From Verrucomicrobiota bacterium (GTDB taxonomy: Bacteria; Verrucomicrobiota; Kiritimatiellia; JAHIZV01), in the NCBI GenBank assembly GCA_018814445.1, contig JAHIZV010000099.1, positions 1-54,135 on the forward strand: 54,135 bases of DNA, in the 5' to 3' direction. A program made the position numbers and the translations under genes. The notes below the pieces were generated by a model that was given only the letters and a program-made list of their open reading frames with translations, was not told the origin of the DNA and did no database searches. Shown one piece after another: positions 16,994 through 26,213 of the stretch. Numbering within the stretch: the stretch's first letter is position 1; each line of letters starts with the position of its first letter.

Positions 16994-17332
16994 TTACCCC
17001 CTCGCCGTCCTGTGCGATGCCAGTACCACGTCGACGACATTGAGCGCGTAGACTGCCAGTGCGGCCAGGAAAGATATTAACACGGTCTTCCCTTCGACGT
17101 TGATCAACCACGGAATCGTTGTCTCCGCGAGAAATGGCCATTTGTCCGCGATCCAGCCGACGAAGCCGCGTGCGGCGTTAACAGCGAAAATGCTCCCGGT
17201 GATCAGGATGGCGGCGATGTAAAGTGCGCCAGCCAGTCTACGGCCCTGATACCATTGCCCGAGTCCCGGGCAGATGGTGGCCGACAGTATGAGAGGGGTT
17301 ACGGGTCTTTTCTCTTCTGTCCGCTTGATCAT
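16994..17332 (-). CDS. Small TM2-like inner-membrane protein
   Basis: A 112-residue protein with about three membrane helices. It begins MIKRTEEKRPVTPLILSAT and has CPGLGQWYQGRRLAGALYIA, the TM2-type glycine/aromatic motif. Its ATG overlaps the miaB stop codon (ATGA), so translation is probably coupled to miaB. Function unknown. It converges on the TPR/TM2-like gene, which carries a related motif. Confidence 0.7.
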   Translation of the reverse strand: MIKRTEEKRPVTPLILSATICPGLGQWYQGRRLAGALYIAAILITGSIFAVNAARGFVGWIADKWPFLAETTIPWLINVEGKTVLISFLAALAVYALNVVDVVLASHRTARG

Positions 17333-18708
17333 TCTTCACTGACTTTTGCCGGTCCTCTGAGATGGACTGCATCCATGGCCCGTCCGATCAGCGAATAGGG
17401 TCCCGTCCAGTCCACATGAACCGGCAGGATCTTCCCGCGAAGATCCCGGTCGTCCTCAAAGAACACCAGTTTGTTGTGCGGAGTCCGGCCGCGCCAGCGG
17501 TTCTTCTTCACGTCGCGGTCCTCGACAAGGACTTCTACCGTTGTCTCCCGGAGCCCTTTCATCTTGTCGGTCAACATCGCCGACTGAAGATCATCCAGCA
17601 TCTTGCGCCGGCGTTCTTTCTCGTCGCTCGATACGTCATCCCGCATCTGGCGCGTGGCGATGGTTTTTGGTCTGACCGAGTACTTCGCGATATGCGCCTT
17701 GTCAAAGCGGCATTCCTCGAAAAGCCGATAGGTATCCATGAACTGCTCATCGGTCTCGCCGCAGAAGCCCACGATGATATCGGTATGAATCGCCGCGTCA
17801 GGAATGCATTTTCGAATACGGTCTACAACACGCCTGTACTCTTCGATGGTGTAACCTCGGCGCATATTCTCGAGGACTTCGTTGTTCCCTGCCTGCGCGG
17901 GTACTTCAAACTGCGGGCAGATCTTGTCTACTTCCGCTACGGTGTCGATCAGGCGGTCCGTAATCCAGTTGGGATGACTCGTGAGAAAGCGAACACGTGC
18001 GATTCCGGCGACCTGCGCGACATCGCGCAGAAGGCTCGACAGATCATAGTCGTCATCTAAATCGAGGCCGTAGCGGTCAATGATCTGGCCAAGCAGCGTG
18101 ACCTCTTTCACGCCCTGCTCGGAGAGCGCTCGGACTTCTCGAAGGACATCCGCTTTCGGCCTGCTTTCCTCGGCCCCGCGCCGGTAAGGGATTACGCAGA
18201 ACGTGCACGCATGCGAACAACCCAGGACTACGGGAACGTGAGCGGTGACAGAGCGTCCTCTCTCGACAGCCGGAAGGATGTAGTCTTCATCCTGAATCGC
18301 GTCGCGCACGGCTTTCGCCCGGGTTTCAAGGAGGATCGATTCGTCAAAGAGTCCGCCTTGCTCGAGATACTCCAGAAGTGGAGTGGTGACCGAAGGAGGC
18401 ATAAAGACATCCACGAAAGGAAACTTCTTCTTGAGGGCTGGAGCCTCCCTCATACCCACCATGCATCCCATGAGCGCAACGGTCATGTTCGGCCTGCGCT
18501 CCTTGATCTTCATCATCGTGGAAAGGCGCCCGATCGCCCTGTCCTCCGCGGACTGGCGCACGACACAGGTGTTAAGGACGACGAGGTCTGCTTCGTTCGC
18601 GTTCACGGTGGGCACATAGCCCAGAGCTTCGACCTGCGAGGACAGATGACGAGAGTCCGCCTCGTTCATCTGGCATCCGATCGTCCAGATATGGTATTTT
18701 CGGCTCAT
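17329..18708 (-). CDS. miaB: tRNA-2-methylthio-N6-dimethylallyladenosine synthase
   Basis: A 459-residue radical-SAM methylthiotransferase acting on A37 of tRNA. The UPF0004 domain starts KYHIWTIGCQMNEADS with a further cluster Cys in LNTCVVRQSAEDRA; the radical-SAM motif is CSHACTFCVIPYRRG (CX3CX2C); a C-terminal TRAM domain carries NKLVFFEDDRDLRGK. Length and motif order match MiaB. ATG 18708 fits the family start. The downstream small membrane gene overlaps it. Confidence 0.95.
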   Translation of the reverse strand: MSRKYHIWTIGCQMNEADSRHLSSQVEALGYVPTVNANEADLVVLNTCVVRQSAEDRAIGRLSTMMKIKERRPNMTVALMGCMVGMREAPALKKKFPFVDVFMPPSVTTPLLEYLEQGGLFDESILLETRAKAVRDAIQDEDYILPAVERGRSVTAHVPVVLGCSHACTFCVIPYRRGAEESRPKADVLREVRALSEQGVKEVTLLGQIIDRYGLDLDDDYDLSSLLRDVAQVAGIARVRFLTSHPNWITDRLIDTVAEVDKICPQFEVPAQAGNNEVLENMRRGYTIEEYRRVVDRIRKCIPDAAIHTDIIVGFCGETDEQFMDTYRLFEECRFDKAHIAKYSVRPKTIATRQMRDDVSSDEKERRRKMLDDLQSAMLTDKMKGLRETTVEVLVEDRDVKKNRWRGRTPHNKLVFFEDDRDLRGKILPVHVDWTGPYSLIGRAMDAVHLRGPAKVSEE

Positions 18709-18784
18709 ATTCTAATGACAGCAAGGTGACAGTATACGCTCACTCAACTGAAAATAAAGTCTGTCGCAGTCGACATCTCGCGTT

Positions 18785-18852
18785 CCTAATCGTAATCCTG
18801 ACTAAAGGATCCGCATGGAGTCCGATTGCGAGTAAGACTATGATTAGGATTA
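18785..18852. repeat. Imperfect inverted CCTAATC word-repeat
   Basis: CCTAATCGTAATCCT near 18785-18799 faces GATTAGGATTATG near 18842-18854. The arms are only partly complementary. It fills the divergent miaB/GltD-like intergenic space; no clear promoter could be picked out. Confidence 0.45.
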
Positions 18853-18888
18853 TGAAATATGACAACTTGTCGCTATACTATCGCGACC

Positions 18889-20697
18889 ATGATTTTAGGA
18901 CGAAAAGACAAGAAGCCGACGCTTGCCTCAGGGGATGACATGCCCCGTGAATTCGTATTGTCGCGTGACAAGGGATTAGCCTCTCAGCCTAAGGACTTTC
19001 AATGGGTCCAGACTAACATCCCGTGTCAGTTTGCGTGTCCCGCAAGAACCGATATTCCCGGCTATCTTGATGCTATTGCAAATGGTGATTTTGAGGCGGC
19101 CTATAGAATCAATCTGAGGGACAACGTTTTTCCTGCGGTCCTCGGAAGAGTATGCACACGCCCCTGCGAGCCTGTGTGCCGGCACGGTCGCGAAGGTCTC
19201 GGAGAACCGGTAGCCATCTGCTTCTCAAAACGGTCGTCATCGGACTTCCTCAAACGAAACGATCCTGTTGTTCTGGATCGGGTATTCGCGGATACAGGGA
19301 AGAGCGTGGGGGTCATCGGCGGGGGTGCCGCGGGTCTCGCCGCGGCACGTGAACTTCAGTTGTGGGGTCATCGGGTATCGGTCTACGAAAAGCACGAAAA
19401 GGCCGGCGGGTTAATGACCTTCGGGATACCCGCGTTCCGCCTTCCGCGAGACGTCGTTGAACGTGAGGTGGAGCAGGTCCGACTGACGGGCGTAGACATT
19501 CAGTGCGGCGTGGAGGTCGGCAAGGATATTCAGTTGACGGACTTGCTGGCGAAACACAACGCGGTCGTCATTGCGTGCGGAACGCTTCGTCCTAATATGC
19601 CTGATTTGCCGGGCGTTGAACTCTCCGGTGTTTCTCATGGTCTTTCCTTTCTCCGGGAAGTGAATGTCGCGGGAACCGCGACCGTCGGCAACTCCGTGCT
19701 GGTGGTGGGCGGCGGCTTTACGGCGGTTGACTGTGCGCGCGCCGCGAAGCGCCTGGGCGCAGAAAAGGTCGGTGTCATGTACCGGAGGTCAGAAGAGGAG
19801 ATGTACATCAACCAGAACGAAATAGCCGCCATGAAGGATGAGGGCATCACGTTCGAGCCGCTCGTTTCGCCGGTGGAGTTTTCTGGAGAAGACTCGCGAC
19901 TCACGGCAGTGAAGTTTGTCAGAACCAGATTGGGCGAACCCGATACGTCAGGCCGTCGCCGTCCCGAGCCGATTCCGGGGAGCGAGTTCGGCGTTTCTGC
20001 CGACACCGTATTGCTCGCGACGGGGCAGGTACAGGATTTCAGTTGGGTCGATCAGGTGACCGGGGACGCAATTCTGGACGGCGGTCTGCTGAAGACGGGC
20101 TCTGAGGCGGCAACGGGCCACGAGAGGATATTTGTCGCGGGCGATGCTTCTACGGGAGCGGGCTCACTGATCGAGGCCATTGGTCATGCGAAGGTCTGTG
20201 CCGGAAAAGTGGACGCCTTCCTTATGGGGCAGAATCGCCGGGCCGAGGTGGTTGATATTTCCGATGCCGGGGATAAGGGCCGCGATCGCAAGATGGACTT
20301 GATTCCCCGTCAGCATATGCCGGAGATATCCGTCGCCGAACGAACACTCACTGCTGAAGTCGAGACGGGATTCGGCGAGCTCGCCGCGCGCGAAGAAGCG
20401 AAGAGATGCTATTTATGTCACTACAAGTTCGAGATCGACAACGAGCTTTGCATCTATTGCGATCGATGTCTCAAGGTGAAACCGGTTGAAGGCTGTATCG
20501 TCAAGGTCGCGTCCCTCGAGTACGACGACAAGGACCGGATCACGGGTTACAAGCAGTCATCGGGCACTCGCGACTACAACATGCTCTTCATCGACCAGGA
20601 TCAATGCATTCGATGCGGCGCCTGCGTCGAGGTGTGTCCGGTTGAGTGCATTTCCGTGCAGAAGGTCTCGTTCAAGATGATCCCCACCTGTTCATAA
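18889..20697 (+). CDS. GltD-like NAD(P)-FAD oxidoreductase with C-terminal ferredoxin domain
   Basis: A 602-residue flavoprotein related to the glutamate synthase small subunit. An N-terminal 4Fe-4S region (CQFACPARTDIPGYL and RVCTRPCEPVCRHG) precedes an FAD domain (VGVIGGGAAGLAAARELQLWG), an NAD(P)H domain (VLVVGGGFTAVDCARAAKRLG), the second FAD motif FVAGDASTGAGSLIEAIGHAK, and a ferredoxin-like tail (CIYCDRC and CIRCGACVEVCPVECI). It probably passes electrons between NAD(P)H and iron-sulfur partners; no large GltB subunit is adjacent. Start is uncertain: ATG 18859, 18889 or 18940, none with a clear ribosome binding site. Confidence 0.88.
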   Translation: MILGRKDKKPTLASGDDMPREFVLSRDKGLASQPKDFQWVQTNIPCQFACPARTDIPGYLDAIANGDFEAAYRINLRDNVFPAVLGRVCTRPCEPVCRHGREGLGEPVAICFSKRSSSDFLKRNDPVVLDRVFADTGKSVGVIGGGAAGLAAARELQLWGHRVSVYEKHEKAGGLMTFGIPAFRLPRDVVEREVEQVRLTGVDIQCGVEVGKDIQLTDLLAKHNAVVIACGTLRPNMPDLPGVELSGVSHGLSFLREVNVAGTATVGNSVLVVGGGFTAVDCARAAKRLGAEKVGVMYRRSEEEMYINQNEIAAMKDEGITFEPLVSPVEFSGEDSRLTAVKFVRTRLGEPDTSGRRRPEPIPGSEFGVSADTVLLATGQVQDFSWVDQVTGDAILDGGLLKTGSEAATGHERIFVAGDASTGAGSLIEAIGHAKVCAGKVDAFLMGQNRRAEVVDISDAGDKGRDRKMDLIPRQHMPEISVAERTLTAEVETGFGELAAREEAKRCYLCHYKFEIDNELCIYCDRCLKVKPVEGCIVKVASLEYDDKDRITGYKQSSGTRDYNMLFIDQDQCIRCGACVEVCPVECISVQKVSFKMIPTCS

Positions 20698-20701
20698 TTG
20701 C

Positions 20702-20760
20702 ACTCGTAATCCTGATCGCTGACCGTGAAACCGTTTGCGGTTAAGATCTGGATTACGACT
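20702..20760. terminator. Hairpin between convergent GltD-like and kinase genes
   Basis: ACTCGTAATCCTGATC (20702-20717) pairs with GATCTGGATTACGACT (20745-20760) with two mismatches over 16 bp. It lies exactly between convergent genes and includes the kinase stop codon. Likely a bidirectional transcript end made from an ATTACGA word-repeat; no T-run. Confidence 0.55.
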
Positions 20761-22438
20761 GGGAATCACCGGCGGACGGAAGCAGAATCCTGAACGTGGC
20801 ACCCTGGCCGGGACTGCTTTTCACCTCAATTACTCCCCCGTGATTCTTGACGATGCTGTAGGTGATGGAAAGGCCCAGTCCGGTGCCTTCGCCCGCCGCC
20901 TTGGTCGTGTAGAACGGGTCGAAGATCTGGCTCTGCTGATCCTCTGTCATACCGGGACCAGTATCAGTGAACGCAATGCCCACAAACGACTCACCATCAC
21001 GTTCGGCCCGTTCGGTGGTGACGGTGAGTGAGCCCTTTTCTCCCATCGCCTGGATCGCATTCATAACGATGTTTATGAACACCTGCTTGATCTGGTTGAC
21101 ATCGACTGAGATGGCGGGCAGACCGTCAGCGAATACGGTTGTCAGCTTCGTCCGCGAATTACACAGAGGGGCCCGCAGAAACTCCAGAGTCTCTCTTAAC
21201 AGGTCGTTGACGTTGATGTGTACCGTAGACGGTTTGCCGGGCTTGGCGAACTCCAGAAGGCCTTTGATGACCTTGTCCGTATGGCTGACGCTTTCTTCGA
21301 TATTGTCGATGTACTTGTTGAGGTCGCGGTGGTCCGCGTCGGAGAGAAGGGGGCCGACCTTCTCCCTGATGATGTGTGCGTAACCCATGATCACCATCAT
21401 CGGTGTCTTGACATCATGAACAACGCCGGATGCGAGTTGCCCTATGGCGGCCATCTTCTCCGACTGGATGAGTAGTTGCTGTGCGTTCCGCAGTTCCTCA
21501 TTCGCTCGCTGGAGGGCGCCCTTATCCCGCGCCAACTGCCCGTAAAGCTTGGCATTCTCGATGGCGACGCCCGCATAGGCCCCGACAGCGGCGAGAAGCC
21601 GCATATCTTCTTTCGTTAGTCTCTCCGCGGGATTAGTCGAGTCCGCGTGAATGATTCCAATGATCCTCTCCTGCGTCTGAAGCGGCGCGCATATAGCAGA
21701 ATGGATGTTTAACTCGGCTATGCTGTCGCTCGGTCCATTGCCCGACATGGCATCGTATGTGAGTACGGCCCGCTTCTCGCGCAAAACCTGTTGCACGATC
21801 GTCTTGCTGATGCTTTGAGCGTCGTGTGTGTCGCCACCGCCCCTGATTTTCGAGGCGACACAGCGGAGGCCATCGCCTTCATCATCCAGCAGGTGGATGG
21901 AACATCGGCCCACGCGCTGTAGTTCCTGAAAAATGGTGGAGACCAACTGGGAGATCAGAATAGAGACTTCCAGAGTCGAATTGATGATTCTGCCGACGCG
22001 GTAAAGGGCTTCGAGGTCGGCTTTGGCGCGGGTCATCGCCTCAATATCCCGGCTTTCGGCCCAGTCACGAACAAGCTCGTCCGTCTTAAGGCTGATAGTC
22101 TGCGAATCATGGGTTTCATCGGCGCGCGGTCTAATGTCGTTGGCTATGCACTCCAGGCTGAACCGCAGTGTGGTCCTGCCGATTGTAATCTTGTCGCCAT
22201 CGTGCAAAGGAATCGTCTCAATCGGCACTCCGTTTACGCGCGTGCCGTTCCGGCTCTTCAGGTCCTCTATTTCAAACGACGAATTTGCACAGCGGATAAC
22301 TGCGTGGGTACGTGAGGACTGTGAGTCCGGGAGGCAGATTTCGCAATGCGGGTCACGGCCGATGTGAACAGGCATCTGTTCAAGTTCGTACGTCCGGCCC
22401 TTGTCGAGGCCCTCTGTGATGGTCATCAATCCTCGCAT
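20753..22438 (-). CDS. FHA-GAF sensor histidine kinase
   Basis: A 561-residue cytoplasmic kinase. An FHA domain (MPVHIGRDPHCEICLPD, SSRTHAVIR, SRNGTRVNG) is followed by a GAF domain (about residues 140-310), a coiled linker, a HisKA-like segment with the phospho-acceptor VVHDVKTPMMVIMGYAH, and an HATPase domain (QVFINIVMNAIQAM, TDTGPGM, GEGTGLGLSITYSIVKNHGG). No membrane segment and no receiver domain. The frame stays open far upstream but there it is antisense to the Ser/Thr kinase; ATG 22438 or 22426 is the true start. Divergent from that kinase, it could read its Thr-phosphorylated products (inference). Confidence 0.9.
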   Translation of the reverse strand: MRGLMTITEGLDKGRTYELEQMPVHIGRDPHCEICLPDSQSSRTHAVIRCANSSFEIEDLKSRNGTRVNGVPIETIPLHDGDKITIGRTTLRFSLECIANDIRPRADETHDSQTISLKTDELVRDWAESRDIEAMTRAKADLEALYRVGRIINSTLEVSILISQLVSTIFQELQRVGRCSIHLLDDEGDGLRCVASKIRGGGDTHDAQSISKTIVQQVLREKRAVLTYDAMSGNGPSDSIAELNIHSAICAPLQTQERIIGIIHADSTNPAERLTKEDMRLLAAVGAYAGVAIENAKLYGQLARDKGALQRANEELRNAQQLLIQSEKMAAIGQLASGVVHDVKTPMMVIMGYAHIIREKVGPLLSDADHRDLNKYIDNIEESVSHTDKVIKGLLEFAKPGKPSTVHINVNDLLRETLEFLRAPLCNSRTKLTTVFADGLPAISVDVNQIKQVFINIVMNAIQAMGEKGSLTVTTERAERDGESFVGIAFTDTGPGMTEDQQSQIFDPFYTTKAAGEGTGLGLSITYSIVKNHGGVIEVKSSPGQGATFRILLPSAGDSQS

Positions 22439-22522
22439 TGCAGGACTAGTTATACCCGTGAGTTGAGGGCAACACAACGATTGTGATAGTGATCGAGCAA
22501 TGTGATACTTGTGCCTGAGCAA

Positions 22523-24775
22523 ATGAAAGATCGAGACCAGAACAACGAAACAGTCGAGCATCATGTGCCCGAACCGGATTCGTCGTTTCTCGACGAAAGC
22601 ACGCTCCTGGAGGAAACCATGTCTGCCGAAGGGCCGCGGGATGCATTCGCTGAGAGGGGACAGCGAATATCGGGACCTGGCATGCCGCGTGAGATACCCG
22701 TGCGGCTCGGAAAATACCTGGTCGATGACGTCCTGGGCCGGGGCGCCATGGGGGTCGTGTACAGGGCCCGTCAGGAAGGACTCGATCGTCCCGTTGCGCT
22801 GAAACTGCTTCTGCACGGACCTCACGCCACGGAGAAACAGCAGAAGAGGTTTCTGCGCGAGGCGAGATCCATCGCCAGATTGAGGCATCCCAATATCGTG
22901 ACCGTTTATGAGGTCGGCGATGTCGATGGTCAGCCCTTCTTCAGCATGGACTACATAGACGGACTGACACTCGACAGATTCTCGAAGAAGATTGAGATGT
23001 CGCCGATCGTCATCGCGGACATGGTCGCCTGTATAGCAGAGGCCGTGCAGTATGCACATGACCAGGGGATTATTCATCGCGACTTGAAACCCTCGAACAT
23101 CATTGTGGACCGCCACGGTCAGCCGATCATCACCGACTTTGGTCTCGCGAAAGAAATGGACGAGGGAACGATGTTATCTGTGAGCGGCGACATCATGGGG
23201 ACGCCTGCCTACATGGCGCCCGAACAGGCGGAAGGGCGTATCTCTCTTGTGGACGAGCAATCGGATGTGTATTCGGTCGGAGCCATACTGTATGCGTTAC
23301 TCGCGCGGCGACAGCCGTTCCAGGGCAAAACCATGGTCGAGACGCTGAACAGCGTCATCCACGACTATCCCCCTCCGGTTCGGACCTTCAGTCCGAACAT
23401 TGACGAGGATCTCGCGGCGATCTGTATGAAAGCCATGGAGAAGGATAAGCGTCTCCGCTACGCCTCGGCTGGAGAGCTGGCTGAAGATCTGCGGAATTAC
23501 ATGGAAGAGAGACCGGTCAGCGCGAAAGCGTGGGGCGCGGGCAGGCGGATAGCCATGTGGAGCAAGCGCCATAGGCTCGCACTCTCGGCCGGCGCACTGG
23601 CGGTTCTGCTTGCCGTCGTCGGCATCGTGTCCGGGTTGGGTATCTTGAACCGGGGTTACCTGGACGTGGTGGAGAGACAGCTCCGCTCAAGCGACGCCGC
23701 CGTCCGCGCGGAGACGGTGTCATCTCTCGGGCATGAGATCCGGCAGCCCGAAGCCTTGGAGCCCGCGGATATGGAGCGTGCGGTGAAACTGCTGTTCGGA
23801 GTTCAGGCGGATGCTGATTCTTCGGTTTCCGGTGCTCTGCTTGAGTTCCTCGCCGGTGACTATCCTGCGGACATCGCGCGCGATATCAGCGATGACTTTG
23901 TCAAATGGCTGAAAGCGCAGGCAGATGACAGTGACCCGGTGCGCAGGAATCTGGCCCTGGGTGCGATAGGAAGACTGCGCAGACCGGAATTGGCCGACTA
24001 TCTTATCGGGCGCCTGAAGGAGAAGAATCCTTCTCTCCGAATGCGGATCGTGCGCAGTCTCGGGGAACAGCGTTCTTTTAAAGCGATGGGGCCGCTGATC
24101 AACATCACTATATCGGACCCGGTCTGCCGCGCGGAAGCGGAAGCCGCGCTTGAGAAACTCTATCGCGACGGCCGGGGCGCCCTGTCTTCAACTCAGGACG
24201 CAGCAGTGAAGTCCTCCATGCGGAATCTTCAGCACTCGATCTCGGACTACAATCAACGGCTCGAGTCGGCGGTTGCTGAGATGGAAGGGCGGAAGCAGAA
24301 GGTGACCGGTCCTTTCAGTGTCTACGAGGAAGCGTTGTCGTCACCGGATGCGATGAAACGCCTGCAGGCGGTCTATGAACTTGGAAGATCGGGCGACCCT
24401 GAGGCCCTGCCGATTCTTATCAAAACGCTCGGCGATGATGACAGGGAAGTCGGAGCAGCGGCCGCGATGGCGATTGCGAAGTTGAAGCCTGAAAACACGC
24501 CGGACGAACTGCGTGCAGGTCTCAGCGATGCGAATCCGTCGCTGCGGCATAATGCAGCCCTGGCCATCGGCTTTCTGCGTGCATCTGACCACATGGACGA
24601 CCTCCTGGTTTTACTGGCAAAGGAGCCGAAGCTGGAAGTAAGGAGGGCCATCGTACTGGCTCTCGGGGAAATCGGTTCGGCGGAAGCAGAGGCAGGCCTG
24701 TCCGCGGCCATGGTGCTGGATCCCAGGCTTAAGGCCGATGTTCAGCAGGCGCTGGGACGAATTGCCCTGCGATGA
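22523..24775 (+). CDS. Ser/Thr protein kinase with membrane helix and HEAT repeats
   Basis: A 750-residue Hanks-type kinase. A short Thr/Ser/Glu-rich N-terminus precedes the kinase domain with VLGRGAMGVVYRA (P-loop), VALKLL (ATP Lys), IIHRDLKPSNIIV (catalytic loop), ITDFGLAKE and GTPAYMAPEQA. A single membrane helix lies near residues 350-373, and the C-terminal half is made of HEAT-like repeats (RPELADYLIGRLKEKNPSLRM and others). Such receptors usually bind protein partners outside the kinase. ATG 22523 is chosen; GTG 22502 is possible. Neither has a strong ribosome binding site. Confidence 0.92.
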   Translation: MKDRDQNNETVEHHVPEPDSSFLDESTLLEETMSAEGPRDAFAERGQRISGPGMPREIPVRLGKYLVDDVLGRGAMGVVYRARQEGLDRPVALKLLLHGPHATEKQQKRFLREARSIARLRHPNIVTVYEVGDVDGQPFFSMDYIDGLTLDRFSKKIEMSPIVIADMVACIAEAVQYAHDQGIIHRDLKPSNIIVDRHGQPIITDFGLAKEMDEGTMLSVSGDIMGTPAYMAPEQAEGRISLVDEQSDVYSVGAILYALLARRQPFQGKTMVETLNSVIHDYPPPVRTFSPNIDEDLAAICMKAMEKDKRLRYASAGELAEDLRNYMEERPVSAKAWGAGRRIAMWSKRHRLALSAGALAVLLAVVGIVSGLGILNRGYLDVVERQLRSSDAAVRAETVSSLGHEIRQPEALEPADMERAVKLLFGVQADADSSVSGALLEFLAGDYPADIARDISDDFVKWLKAQADDSDPVRRNLALGAIGRLRRPELADYLIGRLKEKNPSLRMRIVRSLGEQRSFKAMGPLINITISDPVCRAEAEAALEKLYRDGRGALSSTQDAAVKSSMRNLQHSISDYNQRLESAVAEMEGRKQKVTGPFSVYEEALSSPDAMKRLQAVYELGRSGDPEALPILIKTLGDDDREVGAAAAMAIAKLKPENTPDELRAGLSDANPSLRHNAALAIGFLRASDHMDDLLVLLAKEPKLEVRRAIVLALGEIGSAEAEAGLSAAMVLDPRLKADVQQALGRIALR

Positions 24776-24804
24776 GGCTTTGGGTCCCGTACGACGTGCG
24801 AGAC

Positions 24805-26178
24805 CTATGCCAGCCGGGCGGCAGCTTCCATGCCGCTGTGAATACAGTCCGGTATCCCGATGCCACGGTAAGAACTCCCGGCCAGATGCAGACCCGGAAG
24901 TCTTTCAAGTCGTTCCTCTATTTCGTCAACCCGGTCAAGATGTCCGACATCGAACTGCGGATTGCCTCTTGGCCAGCGGAAGATGCGCGTGAAGAGAGGA
25001 CTAGCGTGTATGGACATCAAATCCCGGAGTTCCCGCCGCGCGAGCGCGATCAACTTGTCATCGGGAAGTTCCGCAAGATGCTCCTGGTCACGCCCGCCGA
25101 CAAAAACTCTCAACAACGTGTGACCGTCAGGCGATCTGAGCGGCGCGAACTTCGTCGATGACCATGTGCACGCGATGATGCTTCGCTCTTCATGCTTCGG
25201 TGCGATGAAGCCGAATCCGTCTCGCGGGTGCGCGCCGGATAAATCATCATCATTGAATGCCATGGATACCGTTGCCGTTGATACCGTTTTGATCTCGGAC
25301 AGCCTGCCCGCGAGCTCCTTATCGTGACTGCGAAGCAGAGCCGCGCTGGCGCCGGCAGAGCATGCCAACACGATGCCGTCCGTCTGTTGAGACCAGTTGT
25401 CGCCGCTCACGGTATATCCATTGTTGCTGCGGGCAATCGAGGTAACACCCGTGTTGGTCCGGATTTCGCCGGACAGTGATGCTGTTAACGCATCGACAAG
25501 TTCCTGCATTCCGTTGGGAAAACTCATGAACATAGGAGGCGCCGGTCGTCCCGCGCGCTTCTTCTTTATCCTCATGAACCCGCGCACGAGGCTCCCGTAT
25601 TTCTTCTCGACCTGTCTAAAGAGAGGAAAGGTGCTGAGCATGCTCAGCTTCTCCGGGTCTCCCACATAGATCCCCGCCATAGCCGGCCCGCCGATGTTCT
25701 CCAGGACTTCCCGCCCCACGCGTCTGCGAAGGAAATCCGCGATACTTTCGTCCTTATCATCTCTGCAACCCGGAACGAAGGGCTCCAGCATGGCCCTGAC
25801 TTTGCCTCTCGGACTTAGTAAGGGCGACTTGATGAACGGAATGAACTGTGTAGGAACAGCTAATCGAAATCCTGCAGGAAGCGGCGCAAGACTGCCTTTC
25901 CGTACCAGATACACTTTCTGCGCGCTTTCATTGCATGGAATCAGACGCTCGTAGATACCCAGGTCGCGGCATAGTTGCAGGCCGTAGGGCTTCTGGGTGA
26001 TGAACGAATCCGGCCCGCCTTCAATTATAAACCCGTCGACCTGCTCGGAGATGATCTTGCCGCCAAGACGAGCAGATGCCTCGACGAGCGTGTAGTCGAT
26101 CCGCCCGTTCTGCTTCTGCAGATAGTAGGCCGTTGCGAGGCCCGCGATGCCGCCGCCGATGATGGTTACGTGCTTCAT
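24805..26178 (-). CDS. hemY: HemY-type coproporphyrinogen/protoporphyrinogen oxidase
   Basis: A 457-residue FAD oxidase of heme biosynthesis. The FAD motif VTIIGGGIAGLATAYYLQK begins the protein; GGPDSFITQKPYGL and FIPFIKSP lie in the middle; the C-terminal LHLAGSSYRGIGIPDCIHSG is typical. HemY-type enzymes oxidise either coproporphyrinogen III or protoporphyrinogen IX. Next to hemH, hemE and a hemQ-like gene, the coproporphyrinogen role (CgoX) is most likely, inferred from context. It is the last gene of the hemQ-hemE-hemH-hemY run. Confidence 0.93.
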   Translation of the reverse strand: MKHVTIIGGGIAGLATAYYLQKQNGRIDYTLVEASARLGGKIISEQVDGFIIEGGPDSFITQKPYGLQLCRDLGIYERLIPCNESAQKVYLVRKGSLAPLPAGFRLAVPTQFIPFIKSPLLSPRGKVRAMLEPFVPGCRDDKDESIADFLRRRVGREVLENIGGPAMAGIYVGDPEKLSMLSTFPLFRQVEKKYGSLVRGFMRIKKKRAGRPAPPMFMSFPNGMQELVDALTASLSGEIRTNTGVTSIARSNNGYTVSGDNWSQQTDGIVLACSAGASAALLRSHDKELAGRLSEIKTVSTATVSMAFNDDDLSGAHPRDGFGFIAPKHEERSIIACTWSSTKFAPLRSPDGHTLLRVFVGGRDQEHLAELPDDKLIALARRELRDLMSIHASPLFTRIFRWPRGNPQFDVGHLDRVDEIEERLERLPGLHLAGSSYRGIGIPDCIHSGMEAAARLA

Positions 26179-26185
26179 CTAATTT

Positions 26186-26213
26186 CGGATTGCGGAGTTC
26201 AGATTGCGGAATG
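26186..26213. repeat. GATTGCGGA word-repeat between hemH and hemY
   Basis: GATTGCGGA occurs twice (26188-26196 and 26202-26210). It covers the last codons of hemH and the space before the hemY ATG. The same word (GAATGCGGA) recurs at 16080-16110, at the start of the TPR/membrane gene. Confidence 0.6.

Noticed and set aside
22439-23116. N-terminal extension of the FHA histidine kinase
   Set aside because: It is antisense to the kinase domain of the divergent Ser/Thr kinase, and the FHA domain begins right after ATG 22438.
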